Shown in pieces: positions 51,959 through 62,605 of a stretch of 64,000 bases of DNA. A model generated the notes under the pieces. It was given only the letters and a program-made list of their open reading frames with translations. It searched no databases and was not told the origin of the DNA. Made by a program: the position numbers and the translations under genes. The number at the start of each line of letters is the position of its first letter. Position 1 is the stretch's first letter. Source of the stretch: Competibacter_A sp037045685 (GTDB taxonomy: Bacteria > Pseudomonadota > Gammaproteobacteria > Competibacterales > Competibacteraceae); the NCBI GenBank assembly GCA_037045685.1, contig JBAOII010000023.1, forward strand, positions 62,001 through 126,000, given 5' to 3'.

Positions 51959-53001
51959 TTACGGGGCCAGGGTCTTGAGGCTGTTGGCGTCCGCCGCGAC
52001 CTGCTTGCGCTTGGCGGTCGGCAGGGGAATCAGTCCCTTCTTGCCGAGATAGCCTTCATCGCCCACCGCCTTCTCGCTGGTGAACTCGGCGACGAATTCC
52101 TTGATGCCGGGGATCACGCCGACATGGGCCTTCTTGACGTAGATGAACAGGGGGCGCGAGACGGGGTATTTGCCGTCGGCGATGCTCTCGAAGGTCGGCG
52201 CGACGCCGTTGATGGTTTCGCCCTGGATCTTTGTCGAGGTTCTCTTCCATGAAGCTGTAGCCGAAGATGCCCAGCGCGTTGGGGTTGGCGACCAGCTTGC
52301 TGCACGATCAGGTTGTCGTTCTCGCCGGCTTCGATGAAGGCGCCATCCTCGCGGATGGTCTGGCAGACCTTCTTGGCTTGCTTTTCGTCGCTCTTTTCCA
52401 GTTCCTTGATCGCGTCGAATTCCTTGCAGCCGTGATCCATGACCAGTTCGACGAAGGCGTCGCGGGTGCCGGAGGTCGGCGGCGGACCCAGCACCTCGAT
52501 CTTGGTGGCGGGCAGCGCGGCGTTGATGTCCTTCCAGGTTTTGAAGTTGTTGGCGACCAGTTTGCCGGTGGCGGGGTCTGGAACTCTCCTTGGCCAGGGC
52601 CAGCCAGATGTCCTTGATGGTCGAGCGGCATCGGCTTGTTCTTTTTGGAGGAAGCGACCACGATGCCGTCGAAACCGATGTTGATCTCGACGATATCGGT
52701 GACGCCGTTTTTGGCGCAGGTTTCGACTTCGGATGATTTGATCTTGCGGGAAGCGTTGCTGACGTCCGGGATGCTGGACGCCGACGCCGCCGCAGAACAG
52801 CTTGAAGCCGCCGCCGGTGCCGGTGGATTCGACTTTCGGCGTCTTGAAGTTGCCCTTGCCGAACTGCTCGGCCACGGCCGTCGCGAAGGGATAAACCGTG
52901 GACGAACCGACGATGCTGATATAGTCGCGAGCGGACTGGGCGTAGGCGGAGCCGGTCAGAACGATAGCCGCCACGGCGAGCGCGAGTTTGTGTTTGATCA
53001 C
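51959..53001 (-). pseudogene. pstS: Phosphate-binding protein PstS, five apparent frameshifts
   Basis: The start is GTG 53001 with CGGAGG six bases upstream, then a signal peptide ending AYAQ and ISIVGSSTVYPFATAVAEQFG. The family sequence then moves between frames at about 52769, 52623, 52585, 52297 and 52231, and ends with SLKTLAP at TAA 51959. Each break is removed by deleting one base, giving a normal PstS of about 345 residues (for example SSKKNKP, SGTRDAFVELVMDHG, FIYVKKAHVG). All protein blocks are conserved, which points to sequencing or assembly error rather than old decay. First gene of pstSCAB-phoU. Confidence 0.8.
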
Positions 53002-53113
53002 GAAAAACCTCCGAAAAAGTTTGTTGCCAGTGGGCAATGCGTTGGTATCCGCCTCATTTCGAGGATCGGCCGGAAACCATAAGCTGACATTACTACGGCA
53101 TAACGGCCTTTAT

Positions 53114-53180
53114 ATTTCATCTATATGTCAATTTTATTGCAGCGCGGGATCGGTGGGTCGAAAATGATTTCATCTATATG
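53114..53180. promoter_or_regulatory. Direct repeats of a 14-base element between pstS and the SDR gene
   Basis: ATTTCATCTATATG occurs at 53114-53127 and again at 53167-53180. The start-to-start distance is 53 bases, about five helical turns, so both copies would face the same side of the DNA. The region is AT-rich and lies between divergent pstS and SDR genes. No convincing Pho box was found nearby. Confidence 0.4.
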
Positions 53181-53234
53181 AGATTGGTGACATTTTATTA
53201 ATTTGATCGCACAAATTGAAGTTGCGGAGCGGCG

Positions 53235-54080
53235 ATGAGCGATAAAGCTGTCCTGATCACGGGCTGTTCCTCGGGCATCGGTCGGTGCGTCGCCCACGGC
53301 CTGAAGGCGCGCGGCTGGCGGGTGTTCGCCACTGCCCGCCAGCCAGCGGACGTGGATCGGCTGCGAGCCGAGGGGCTGGAAAGCGTGGCCTTGGATTTGC
53401 GCGATTCGGCTTCCATCCGGGCGGCGGTGGCGGCGGTTCTGGATCGGACCGGAGGCCGGCTGGAGGCGCTGTTCAACAACGGCGCCTATGGAATGCCCGG
53501 CGCGGTGGAGGATTTGAGTCGCGAGGCGCTGCGGGAACAGTTCGAGACCAACGTGTTCGGCACGCAGGAGTTGACCAATCGGGTGATCCCGGTCATGCGT
53601 CGGCAGGGTGGAGGGCGGATTCTGTACACCAGCTCGGTGTTGGGGCTGGTGGCGTTTCCCTATCGCGGGGCTTATGTCGCCAGCAAGTTCGCGCTGGAAG
53701 GGCTGGCCGATACGTTACGGCTGGAACTGGTCGAGACGGGCATCCGCGTCTGTTTGATCGAGCCGGGGCCGATTTCGAGCAAATTCCGCGATAACGCCCA
53801 CGCGGCCTATCGGCACTATATCCGCGCCGAAGCCAGCCCGCACCGGGAGCGGTACGCGGCGCTGGAAGCCCGATTGATCAAGGAGGGGCCGGCGGCGCCG
53901 TTCACCCTGCCGCCGGAAGCGGTGTTGAAGCGGGTGGTTCACGCCCTGGAAAGCCCCCGGCCGCAAGCCCGCTATTACGTCACCGTGCCGACCTATCTGT
54001 TCGGGGCGCTGCGCCGGTTGCTGCCGACCCGCGCGCTGGATGCGATTCTGCGGCGGGCGGGCGGCGAGGGGCGGCGGTAA
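53235..54080 (+). CDS. Short-chain dehydrogenase/reductase
   Basis: 281 residues of the classical SDR fold: cofactor motif TGCSSGIG (about 9-16), NNGAYG, catalytic Ser in LYTSSVLG and YVASK (Tyr and Lys). The C-terminal extension (YVTVPTYLFGALRRLLPTRALD) is common in the SDR group annotated as retinol or short-chain dehydrogenases. Substrate unknown. Transcribed divergently from pstS. Confidence 0.88.
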   Translation: MSDKAVLITGCSSGIGRCVAHGLKARGWRVFATARQPADVDRLRAEGLESVALDLRDSASIRAAVAAVLDRTGGRLEALFNNGAYGMPGAVEDLSREALREQFETNVFGTQELTNRVIPVMRRQGGGRILYTSSVLGLVAFPYRGAYVASKFALEGLADTLRLELVETGIRVCLIEPGPISSKFRDNAHAAYRHYIRAEASPHRERYAALEARLIKEGPAAPFTLPPEAVLKRVVHALESPRPQARYYVTVPTYLFGALRRLLPTRALDAILRRAGGEGRR

Positions 54081-54592
54081 AAGTGCCGATCAGGCTGTCA
54101 TTCCGAAAGAATCGGTCGCTTGCCGGTGATCGGATTGTTTGGTGGCGATGCGTGATGCTGGTATCGGCAAGGTGTGCAATTGGCCCGGCAATTCGGCGTG
54201 GGTGAAAAAAGGTGCGTCGCCTGCTCGATCTTCCTTATGGATCGAAGCTGCCGCGCATCGCCGAGCGGTCAGTTTGCTGGCACAACGCTTGGTAATTGGA
54301 CTTGAGCCCGTTTAGTATCCGTACAATTGAACTTGTATTTCTGGGACTGGGAAAGGTCGGGCGCGGTTCGCCTTGTCCGACAGTTTTGCGGGTCGATTCC
54401 CGAGGCTTGAGGGGCGCTCTCGCCGCTCGTTAGGAGGAATGTTTTTATAACAATTTGATATTTAATTATTGGTTTATGTTATTGATTGCATTCACTTAGG
54501 CGTAAATTAATACACCTTTTAGAGTGTCTGTTTAAAATTAGACTACACTAGTTTAGTCATTACCCCATCACCCGCTTCCAGGAACTTTCTCT
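54081..54592. other. 512-base gap without a supported gene
   Basis: The first part is GC-rich with short broken reading frames that may be gene debris. From about 54430 the sequence turns strongly AT-rich, with promoter-like stretches ahead of the aldo/keto reductase gene. The only clear signal is the 18-base palindrome at 54541. Confidence 0.5.
54541..54558. promoter_or_regulatory. Near-perfect 18-base palindrome before the aldo/keto reductase
   Basis: GACTACACTAGTTTAGTC matches its own reverse complement at 16 of 18 positions and lies 35 bases before the reductase start. It has the size and position of a repressor or activator site. The cognate regulator is not apparent. Confidence 0.45.
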
Positions 54593-55444
54593 ATGCAAAC
54601 AGTAACCTTAAACAGCGGTACCGCGATGCCAATCGCAGGATACGGCGTCTTTCAAATTGCGGGCGCACAGGAATGCAGCCGTTGTGTGATCGATGCAATT
54701 CAGGCTGGTTATCGCTTAATCGATACCGCTGCTTCTTATATGAATGAGGCCGCTGTGGGGCAAGGCATCAAGGATAGTGGGCTCGTGCGTGAGCAACTGT
54801 TTGTCACTTCAAAATTGTGGGTACAAGACACCGGCTATGAGCGTACACAAAAAGCTATCGACGACTCCCTTCGTCGCCTGCAACTAGACTACCTCGATCT
54901 ATACCTGATTCATCAGCCATACGGTGACGTGCATGGCTCCTGGCGTGCGATGCAGGATGCCTACCGTAGTGGAAAGTTGCGCGCTATCGGAGTCAGTAAC
55001 TTTCAGCCGGACAGGCTCATGGATATTGCCGCGTTCAACGAGGTCAAGCCTGCCGTTAACCAAATTGAAGTAAATCCATTCCAACAACAAGCTGAAAGCC
55101 TTGCATTTATGCGTGAGCTCGGCGTGCAAGCAGAGGCTTGGGCGCCATTTGCAGAAGGTCGAAATAATTTGTTTCAGAATCCGTTGCTGCAAGCCATCGC
55201 CAACAAACACGAAAAAACCATTGGCCAAGTCGTCCTGCGCTGGGTTGTGCAGCTCGGCGTTGTGGCGCTTGCCAAGTCCGTGCGTAAGGAGCGCATGGTT
55301 GAGAACTTGGCCATCTTCGATTTCGAGCTCGATATAGATGACATCGCAAAAATCACCACTCTGGATACCGGTACCAGCAGCTTCTTTTCCCACCGTGATC
55401 CCTCAATCGTCAAATGGATGAGCGAGCGCAAGCTGGACATTTAG
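54593..55444 (+). CDS. Aldo/keto reductase
   Basis: 283 residues of the AKR fold: LNSGTAMPIAGYGVFQI, LIDTAASYMNEAAVGQGI (catalytic Asp and Tyr), SKLW (Lys), DLYLIHQPYG (His) and AIGVSNFQPDRL. It is of the 2,5-diketo-gluconate reductase type that reduces small carbonyls with NADPH. Composition is clearly less GC-rich than its neighbours, it has its own AT-rich upstream region, and an attC-like sequence follows the stop, so it was probably acquired. Confidence 0.9.
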   Translation: MQTVTLNSGTAMPIAGYGVFQIAGAQECSRCVIDAIQAGYRLIDTAASYMNEAAVGQGIKDSGLVREQLFVTSKLWVQDTGYERTQKAIDDSLRRLQLDYLDLYLIHQPYGDVHGSWRAMQDAYRSGKLRAIGVSNFQPDRLMDIAAFNEVKPAVNQIEVNPFQQQAESLAFMRELGVQAEAWAPFAEGRNNLFQNPLLQAIANKHEKTIGQVVLRWVVQLGVVALAKSVRKERMVENLAIFDFELDIDDIAKITTLDTGTSSFFSHRDPSIVKWMSERKLDI

Positions 55445-55450
55445 AGGTGC

Positions 55451-55475
55451 TGCCTAATTATTCGCTCAAGCGGAC
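55451..55475. repeat. Partial attC-like sequence after the aldo/keto reductase
   Basis: The sequence GCCTAATTATTCGCTCAAGC resembles the left half of integron attC sites (GCCTAAY...TCAAGC). It begins 8 bases after the reductase stop, the usual place for a cassette attC. A matching right half ending GTTAGGC was not found downstream, so the site would be truncated or degenerate. Confidence 0.4.
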
Positions 55476-55729
55476 GGCGGCTGCCGGTCGGTTGCGCTAG
55501 ACTGAAGTTCAGCGCGTAGTAACGCCGATTCCGGCAGGTCTCCCCAAAGGCGGATTACGGGCTGCCGCCCTAGTCCGCCCCACAATAATTTGCCGAGCCA
55601 AAGAAAACAGGTAGAGCGAAGCCAAAACCGCTTAACTGGCTGCTGTACCAGAGACCGCGCCATTGCCAGCTTTAGCAAGCGTGGCTTTGGTAAAACGAAA
55701 TCATGAGTATGATGAATTAAGGAGAAATT

Positions 55730-55936
55730 ATGCAACTTTCTGCCGTATTGCTTCCTGCTGTTGAAGGTGGGTACGTTGCTTTAAATCCTGAAACTGGCAC
55801 CACCACTCAAGGCGAAAGCATTGAAGATGCTCTCGCAAATTTGCGGGAAGCGACTGAACTTTATCTAGAAGAGTTTCCGCTAACTGTTAGCGGTTGCGCA
55901 TTACTCACGACATTCCAAGTTACTGAACATGCCTAG
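55730..55936 (+). CDS. hicB: HicB-family antitoxin
   Basis: 68 residues with the partial RNase-H-like HicB fold (AVLLPAVEGGYVALNPETGTTTQGESIEDAL, in two strands and a helix; REATELYLEE). No separate DNA-binding tail is seen. GGAG lies upstream of ATG 55730. Its last 8 bases overlap the hicA start. The antitoxin precedes the toxin, the reverse of the classical hicA-hicB order but common in this subfamily. Confidence 0.85.
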   Translation: MQLSAVLLPAVEGGYVALNPETGTTTQGESIEDALANLREATELYLEEFPLTVSGCALLTTFQVTEHA

Positions 55937-56150
55937 TTTACCCTTTGTCTCTGGTTCCGAGGCCGTTCGTGCCTTGCAACGTCTAGGCTTTGTTGTTGTG
56001 CGCCAACGGGGTAGTCATATTGTTCTCCGCAAAGGCTCTCAAGGTTGCGTTGTGCCCGATCATCATCAAATCAAAATGGGTACTCTCGCCGGTCTGCTCA
56101 AACAAGGTGGTGTTTCCGTTGACGAGTTTATCAATGCACTCAATTCGTAA
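55929..56150 (+). CDS. hicA: HicA-family mRNA interferase toxin
   Basis: 73 residues of the double-stranded RNA-binding-like HicA fold: GSEAVRALQRLGFVVVRQRGSHIVLRK contains the conserved Gly-Ser-His with the catalytic His, and DHHQIKMGTLAGLLKQ is typical of the second half. It cleaves mRNA when free of HicB. Low GC and its position beside an acquired reductase suggest mobility. Confidence 0.87.
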   Translation: MPSLPFVSGSEAVRALQRLGFVVVRQRGSHIVLRKGSQGCVVPDHHQIKMGTLAGLLKQGGVSVDEFINALNS

Positions 56151-56247
56151 GCGCATGGACTGCTATTTTTTTTAGAAAGTCAATCTTCGACCAGCCGAAC
56201 TGGGCGTTGCACCTGACCGTGCTATGCACGGCAGGTGAACGAGTTCG

Positions 56248-58485
56248 TCAGATGTCCTTGCTCTCCATAACGGCCGGCTCGGCCAACGCCTGAACCACCG
56301 GCCGCAGTTCCAGCCACCATTGCTCCTTGGGCCGCCGATAGGTCCAATCCACCATGTCCGCCATCCGCTTGAGCGGAAAGACGGTCACCTTGCCCTCGGA
56401 CAAGCCGATAAATGCGCCTTCCGTCGATTTCTTCTCCAGCTCTTGGGTCAGAAAATCGATGCAGTGCGCGGCCAAGCGGGTCGCCAGAATCCGGTCGAAC
56501 GGCGAAGGATTGCCGCCCTGCTGAACGTGGCCGAGCACGGCTTGGCGCACGTCGAACCGCTCGTGGCCTTCTTCCTCGAACAGCCGGCACAGGAAATCGG
56601 TGGTGTAGCGGGGGTTGGCGCGCTCGCTGCGGATGGTCAGATAAAGCCGCCGACCGCCGCGAAAGCTCTCCACCATCCGCTCCACATCGGCTTGCAACTC
56701 CTTGAGGGTGATGCCTTCCTCGTGCAGGTAGACCCGCTCGGCGCCCCCGGCCAGACCGCTCATCAGCGCCAGATAGCCGCAGTAGCGGCCCATGGTTTCG
56801 ACCACGAAGCAGCGCCGCGCCGCCATGGCCGACTGCTTGATCCGGTCCAGCGCGGCGACGATGGAGTTGAGCGCGGTGTCGGCGCCGATGCTCAACTCCG
56901 AACCGGGCACGTTGTTGTCGATGGTCGCCGGCAGGCAGATCATGGGGATCTTGAACGCGGGATAGCGGTCGCGTTCGCTGAACAGATAATGGGCCGCTCG
57001 ATAAGCCATCCAACCGCCGACGATCAACAGGCCGTCGATGCGGTGATTTTCCAGGGCGCGGCCGACGGCATACAGTTGTTCGGCGGTGGGTATCTGCCGG
57101 CTGGTGCCCAACTCGGCACCGCCCAGCCCGGTCCAGCCCTCGACATCGCCCCACGTCAATTCGACGATCTGGCCCGACAGCAGCCCCTCGAAGCTGCCGC
57201 GGATCCCCAGCATGGTGTGGCCGCGATCCAGGCCCAGGCGCACGGCGGCGCGGGCGGCGGTGTTCATTCCCGGCGCCAGGCCGCCGATGTTGAGAACCGC
57301 CAGGCGATGGGGGCGGGCGGGTGGGGTCACGCTGGGCAACGCCTCGGCCATCGCCTTGAAAATGTTGAACATCTCGGTAAAACTGCCGCCGCGCAGCGCC
57401 ATCGCGCCGGCATAGTCCTTCACCGCGATCATCTTGGCGACCGCTCGGGTTTGCTGGACGCAGGTCATCAGCGGCGCGCGGCGGATGCGGTTGTAGCGGA
57501 TGCCGATCAGTTGCGGTTCGGTGTCCGGCGTGGCCGAGAGCGCTTCCTCGACGGCGGCGTAGCCGAGCAGCGTGCTCATCCAGCGGTCGAAGGCGCTGGG
57601 CGTGCCGCCGCGCTGGACGTGGCCGAGAATCGTCACGCGGGTGTCCTCGCCGAGCCGTTCCTCCAGCACTTGGCGGACGTAATCGGCGCTGATCGGCTTG
57701 CCCTCGCGGTCGGACGCGCCCTCGGCGACCACCACGATGCTGTCGCGCCGCCCGGCCGCCCGGCCGTTGCGCAGCAGTTCGCACATGCGCTCTTCCCAGC
57801 CCTCGGGCGGGGGATTCTCGGGAATGAGGACGTAGTCGGTGCCGCCGGCGATGGCGCTCATCAAGGCCAGATAGCCGCAGTGCCGGCCCATGACCTCCAC
57901 GACGAAGCTGCGCTGGTGGCTGGCGGCGGTGCTGGTGATGGCGTCGATGGCTTCGACGATGCGATGCAGGGCGGAATCGGCGCCGATGGTCATGTCGGTT
58001 CCGACCATGTCGTTGTCGATCGAGCCGACCAGACCGGCGATCATCAGCGCCGGATGGCGTTGGGCGGCCGGCTCGTCGATCTCGCCTTGGGCCACCAGTT
58101 CCGCCACCAGTTCCGGCCATTCCCGGCGGAAGGTGTCGGCGCCGGTGAGGCTGCCGTCGCCGCCGATCACCACCAGCCGGTCGATGCCGTGCTGGATCAG
58201 GTTGCGGGCGGCGCGCAGGCGGCCTTCCCGCTCGCGAAACGCCGGACAGCGCGCGGTGCCGATGACGGTGCCGCCGCGATGCAGGATGCTGCCGACATCG
58301 TCCCACCCCACCGGCCGGATGCGGTCGCCGCCGTCCACCATCCCTTGATAGCCCTCGTAGATGGCGTACACGCCGGCTCCAAAGTGCAGGGCGGCGCGAA
58401 TCACCGCCCGCACCGCCGCGTTCATGCCTTGGGCGTCGCCGCCGCTGGTCAGGACGCCGATGCGTTTTTGAGCGAAGCTGTCCAC
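56248..58485 (-). CDS. Tandem (eukaryotic-type) 6-phosphofructokinase
   Basis: 745 residues made of two complete phosphofructokinase domains. The N-half (about 1-365) keeps the catalytic signatures: GGDAQGMN, GGDGS at 108-112 (Gly here indicates ATP rather than pyrophosphate use) and GSIDND at 154-159. The C-half (about 390-745) has lost them: GGLAPGMN, GGWMAYRAA in place of GGDGS, and TIDNN for TIDND. That is the layout of animal and fungal PFK, where the second half became a regulatory domain. It would phosphorylate fructose 6-phosphate, probably with allosteric control. Such fusions are unusual in bacteria. Confidence 0.88.
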   Translation of the reverse strand: MDSFAQKRIGVLTSGGDAQGMNAAVRAVIRAALHFGAGVYAIYEGYQGMVDGGDRIRPVGWDDVGSILHRGGTVIGTARCPAFREREGRLRAARNLIQHGIDRLVVIGGDGSLTGADTFRREWPELVAELVAQGEIDEPAAQRHPALMIAGLVGSIDNDMVGTDMTIGADSALHRIVEAIDAITSTAASHQRSFVVEVMGRHCGYLALMSAIAGGTDYVLIPENPPPEGWEERMCELLRNGRAAGRRDSIVVVAEGASDREGKPISADYVRQVLEERLGEDTRVTILGHVQRGGTPSAFDRWMSTLLGYAAVEEALSATPDTEPQLIGIRYNRIRRAPLMTCVQQTRAVAKMIAVKDYAGAMALRGGSFTEMFNIFKAMAEALPSVTPPARPHRLAVLNIGGLAPGMNTAARAAVRLGLDRGHTMLGIRGSFEGLLSGQIVELTWGDVEGWTGLGGAELGTSRQIPTAEQLYAVGRALENHRIDGLLIVGGWMAYRAAHYLFSERDRYPAFKIPMICLPATIDNNVPGSELSIGADTALNSIVAALDRIKQSAMAARRCFVVETMGRYCGYLALMSGLAGGAERVYLHEEGITLKELQADVERMVESFRGGRRLYLTIRSERANPRYTTDFLCRLFEEEGHERFDVRQAVLGHVQQGGNPSPFDRILATRLAAHCIDFLTQELEKKSTEGAFIGLSEGKVTVFPLKRMADMVDWTYRRPKEQWWLELRPVVQALAEPAVMESKDI

Positions 58486-58737
58486 GGTCCGATGTTCCCC
58501 CTGCAGTAAGAGATGAGGAAAAGCTTAATTCATGTTGGCGACAAATCAGTGTCCGCCCGCGCGGTTTGTTCGAGTTCGGGTTCCGATGTGCGCGATTATA
58601 AATATTGAGCATAAATTTATGGTTAAAAAATACTTTATTCGCATATAGAGGCAATGATAATGTCGCTGACTCAACCGTGATCGCGCCCGATTTGGCCGAA
58701 GCGGAACAACCGGACTTCCAGGCGGGGGCCAGCCACG

Positions 58738-60421
<1,684 letters not shown>

Positions 60422-60438
<17 letters not shown>

Positions 60439-60910
60439 GCGGCGCCAGATCGTCGAGGACCGCTGGCAGCACCTCGCCGACGACGCCGAGCTGGCGGCCG
60501 GACCGGTCATCGTCTCGCTGGCCCGCTGGCGGCGCGAGCGGCAGGCGCTGCTGGAGCGGGGCGATCCGGTCGGCGTCCGCGTGCCGAACACCGCCGACGT
60601 GGCCGATCTCGCGGAAGATTTGCCGCTGCTGGCGCTCGTGGCCCTGGAGTTTCCCAAGTTCGCCGACGGCCGCGCCTATTCGCAGGCCCGGCTGCTGCGG
60701 GAGCGCCACGGCTATCGCGGCGAAATCCGGGCGGTGGGGGACGTGCTGCGCGACCAGCTGCTGTTCATGGCGCGCTGCGGCTTCGACGCCTTCGAGCTGC
60801 GGGCGGATCGCGACTTGGCGGACGCGCTGGCCGCGTTCGACGAGTTCACCGAAAGCTATCAGCCGGCCGCCGACCAGACGCAGCCGCTGTACCGGCGGGC
60901 GCGCGGCTGA
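60422..60910 (+). CDS. DUF934 family protein (sulfite reductase partner)
   Basis: 162 residues. It overlaps the upstream reductase by 17 bases. Family landmarks are FPKFADGRAYSQARLLRERHGYRGEIRAVG (split over two strands), RDQLLFMARCGFDAFELR and the C-terminal ESYQPAADQTQPLYRR. DUF934 proteins are nearly always next to this reductase and may supply electrons or assist assembly; the role is not proven. Confidence 0.88.
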
Positions 60911-60943
60911 GGGTTCCCGCGCGCTGCGGCCGGCCGGCGCCGG

Positions 60944-61759
60944 TCACTGCAAGTACCAGTCCGGCGGAATCGGGTTGTCCAGCGTTTCGGCGCCCGGCTC
61001 GGCGCCGAAATTCCCTCCCGCTTCCCCGACGTGCACCACCACGGTGGTGACGTTGTCGCTGGCGTCGCGCATCAGGGCCAGATGGATGAAAGCCTTGACC
61101 GCTTCTTGGCAGTTCTGGTTGCTGTGGGCCAGCAGGCGGGCGATTTCCTCGTCGCTCACGGTCTTGTTGAGACCGTCGCTGCACAGCAGAAACATGTCGC
61201 CCGCTTGCAGCGGATACACCGCCTCGTCGATCGGCAGATCTTCCGCCGAGCCGACGGCGCGGGTGATCACGTTGGCCAAGGGATGGCGATGGGCGTCCTC
61301 CGACGAGATCAGGCCCTGATCGACCAGCTCCTGGACGTGGCTGTGGTCGCGGGTCAACTGCTGGAGTTGGCCGTCGCGCATCCGGTAGATGCGGCTGTCT
61401 CCCACCCACAGGCAGGCGCATCGGGTGCCGTGAATCAGCAGCACCGCCACCGTGCTGCCGATGGTGCGGTGCTGGTAACGCTGGGCCGACTCCTCGCGCA
61501 AGCGCCGGTTCACCTCGCGCAACCCGTCCCGCACCGAACCCAGAAAACCGTCCCAGTCGTTTGGCGGCACGATCCGCTGCAAGGTCTCGACGATCATTTG
61601 GCTGGCGATGTCGCCGGCCTCGTGCCCGCCCATGCCGTCGGCGACCGTCCACAGGCCCACCTCGGGCAAGACCAGGCAGGCATCCTCGTTGATGGCCCGG
61701 ACCATGCCGACATGGCTGCGGCCGGCGGACGACCACTGGAAAGCTTGTTTCTCGCTCAT
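60944..61759 (-). CDS. pppA: PP2C-type Ser/Thr phosphatase (PppA-like, type VI secretion)
   Basis: 271 residues from ATG 61759 (GGAGAG upstream); the longer frame overlaps tagF. PP2C motifs include the metal site VADGMGGHEAGD, VGDSRIYRM, LCSDGLNK and RDASDNVTTVVV. Next to tagF and tssM it matches PppA, which opposes the PpkA kinase in threonine-phosphorylation control of type VI secretion. No kinase gene is in the window. Confidence 0.87.
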   Translation of the reverse strand: MSEKQAFQWSSAGRSHVGMVRAINEDACLVLPEVGLWTVADGMGGHEAGDIASQMIVETLQRIVPPNDWDGFLGSVRDGLREVNRRLREESAQRYQHRTIGSTVAVLLIHGTRCACLWVGDSRIYRMRDGQLQQLTRDHSHVQELVDQGLISSEDAHRHPLANVITRAVGSAEDLPIDEAVYPLQAGDMFLLCSDGLNKTVSDEEIARLLAHSNQNCQEAVKAFIHLALMRDASDNVTTVVVHVGEAGGNFGAEPGAETLDNPIPPDWYLQ

Positions 61760-62552
61760 ATCGAACTCTCCTCGGCGGCGGGCGGCATCCCCGGAGGGGG
61801 AGCGATACCGGCGAATCGTTTTTCTGTCCAGCCCCATTGTCGCCAATCCCCGGCCAGCAGCGCGGCGAAGCCGGACACCGGCGGCAAGCCGTCGCAGATC
61901 AGCAGGCAGCGAGCGATCCGCTCCGATCCCTCGGTCCACCATAGGCTAAATCGGGTAAACGCGCGCCGCAACAAATCGTCGGCCAGCGTCGGCGCCATCG
62001 AGGCGATTTCCGTCGCTTCCGGTACCGGGCAATACCAGGCCGCATCGCCGGTCGCGGCGCTGTCCGCCGCCGCACGCTCCGGGGCCGGAGGCTCGCCGAG
62101 GGCCGCCACTTGCCGGCTGAAGTCGTCCAGGTCCAAGCGGTCCAGATCGAGTCCCGCCAACGCCAATTGCTCGGCTTGGCGGAACCAGGCGTCGGCGGTC
62201 GCCGGCAGCACCAGCAAGGGCCAAGCCGGTTGCAGGGGCAAGGCGATCACCAGGGGGTAATAGCGGCCCACCCGATCCACGCTGGGCATCAGGATGCCCG
62301 CGTAGGGCGGCGGCCCGCACAGCCCCGCGCCGAGCGCGAACCGCCAGATCGGGCTGGTGCAATAGCGCTCGCGCCAGATCCCCCCAACTGGACGCGGCTC
62401 TCGGCGATGGCGTTTTGCAGCCAGGTATCCCAAGGCTCGATGAACGACTTCGGCAAATGGCGGCCGATGAAATCGCCCCGGCCGGGCAGTTTGCCGAAAA
62501 ACCCGGCAACGGGTCGTGTCGAGGGTTCCGGCATCGCAGTATTTCCGGGCAT
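61756..62552 (-). CDS. tagF: Type VI secretion accessory protein TagF, apparent frameshift
   Basis: The N-terminal part (MPEPSTRPVAGFFGKLPGRGDFIGRHLP, in two blocks) is in one frame and the rest (WRERYCTSPIWRFALGAGLCG onward) in another, ending at 61756. The switch is in a run of six G on the gene strand (62380-62385), where seven would restore a protein of about 265 residues. The run suggests a sequencing miscount. TagF represses type VI secretion post-translationally in Pseudomonas. Its end overlaps the phosphatase start by 4 bases. The start could be ATG 62552 or 62534. Confidence 0.78.
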
Positions 62553-62605
62553 CGCAGTCGCCTGTTTCCTACCAAATGGTGGGGGTGAGCATCCGAGGAA
62601 CCGTA

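Noticed and set aside
53001..53234. Pho box before pstS
   Set aside because: Several TGTCA-like half sites are present, but no pair with the required 7-4-7 spacing and good matches was found.
56320..58509. Long open frame on the plus strand across the phosphofructokinase gene
   Set aside because: It is antisense to the tandem PFK, whose catalytic motifs are on the minus strand. The translation is low-complexity Gln/His/Ala-rich.
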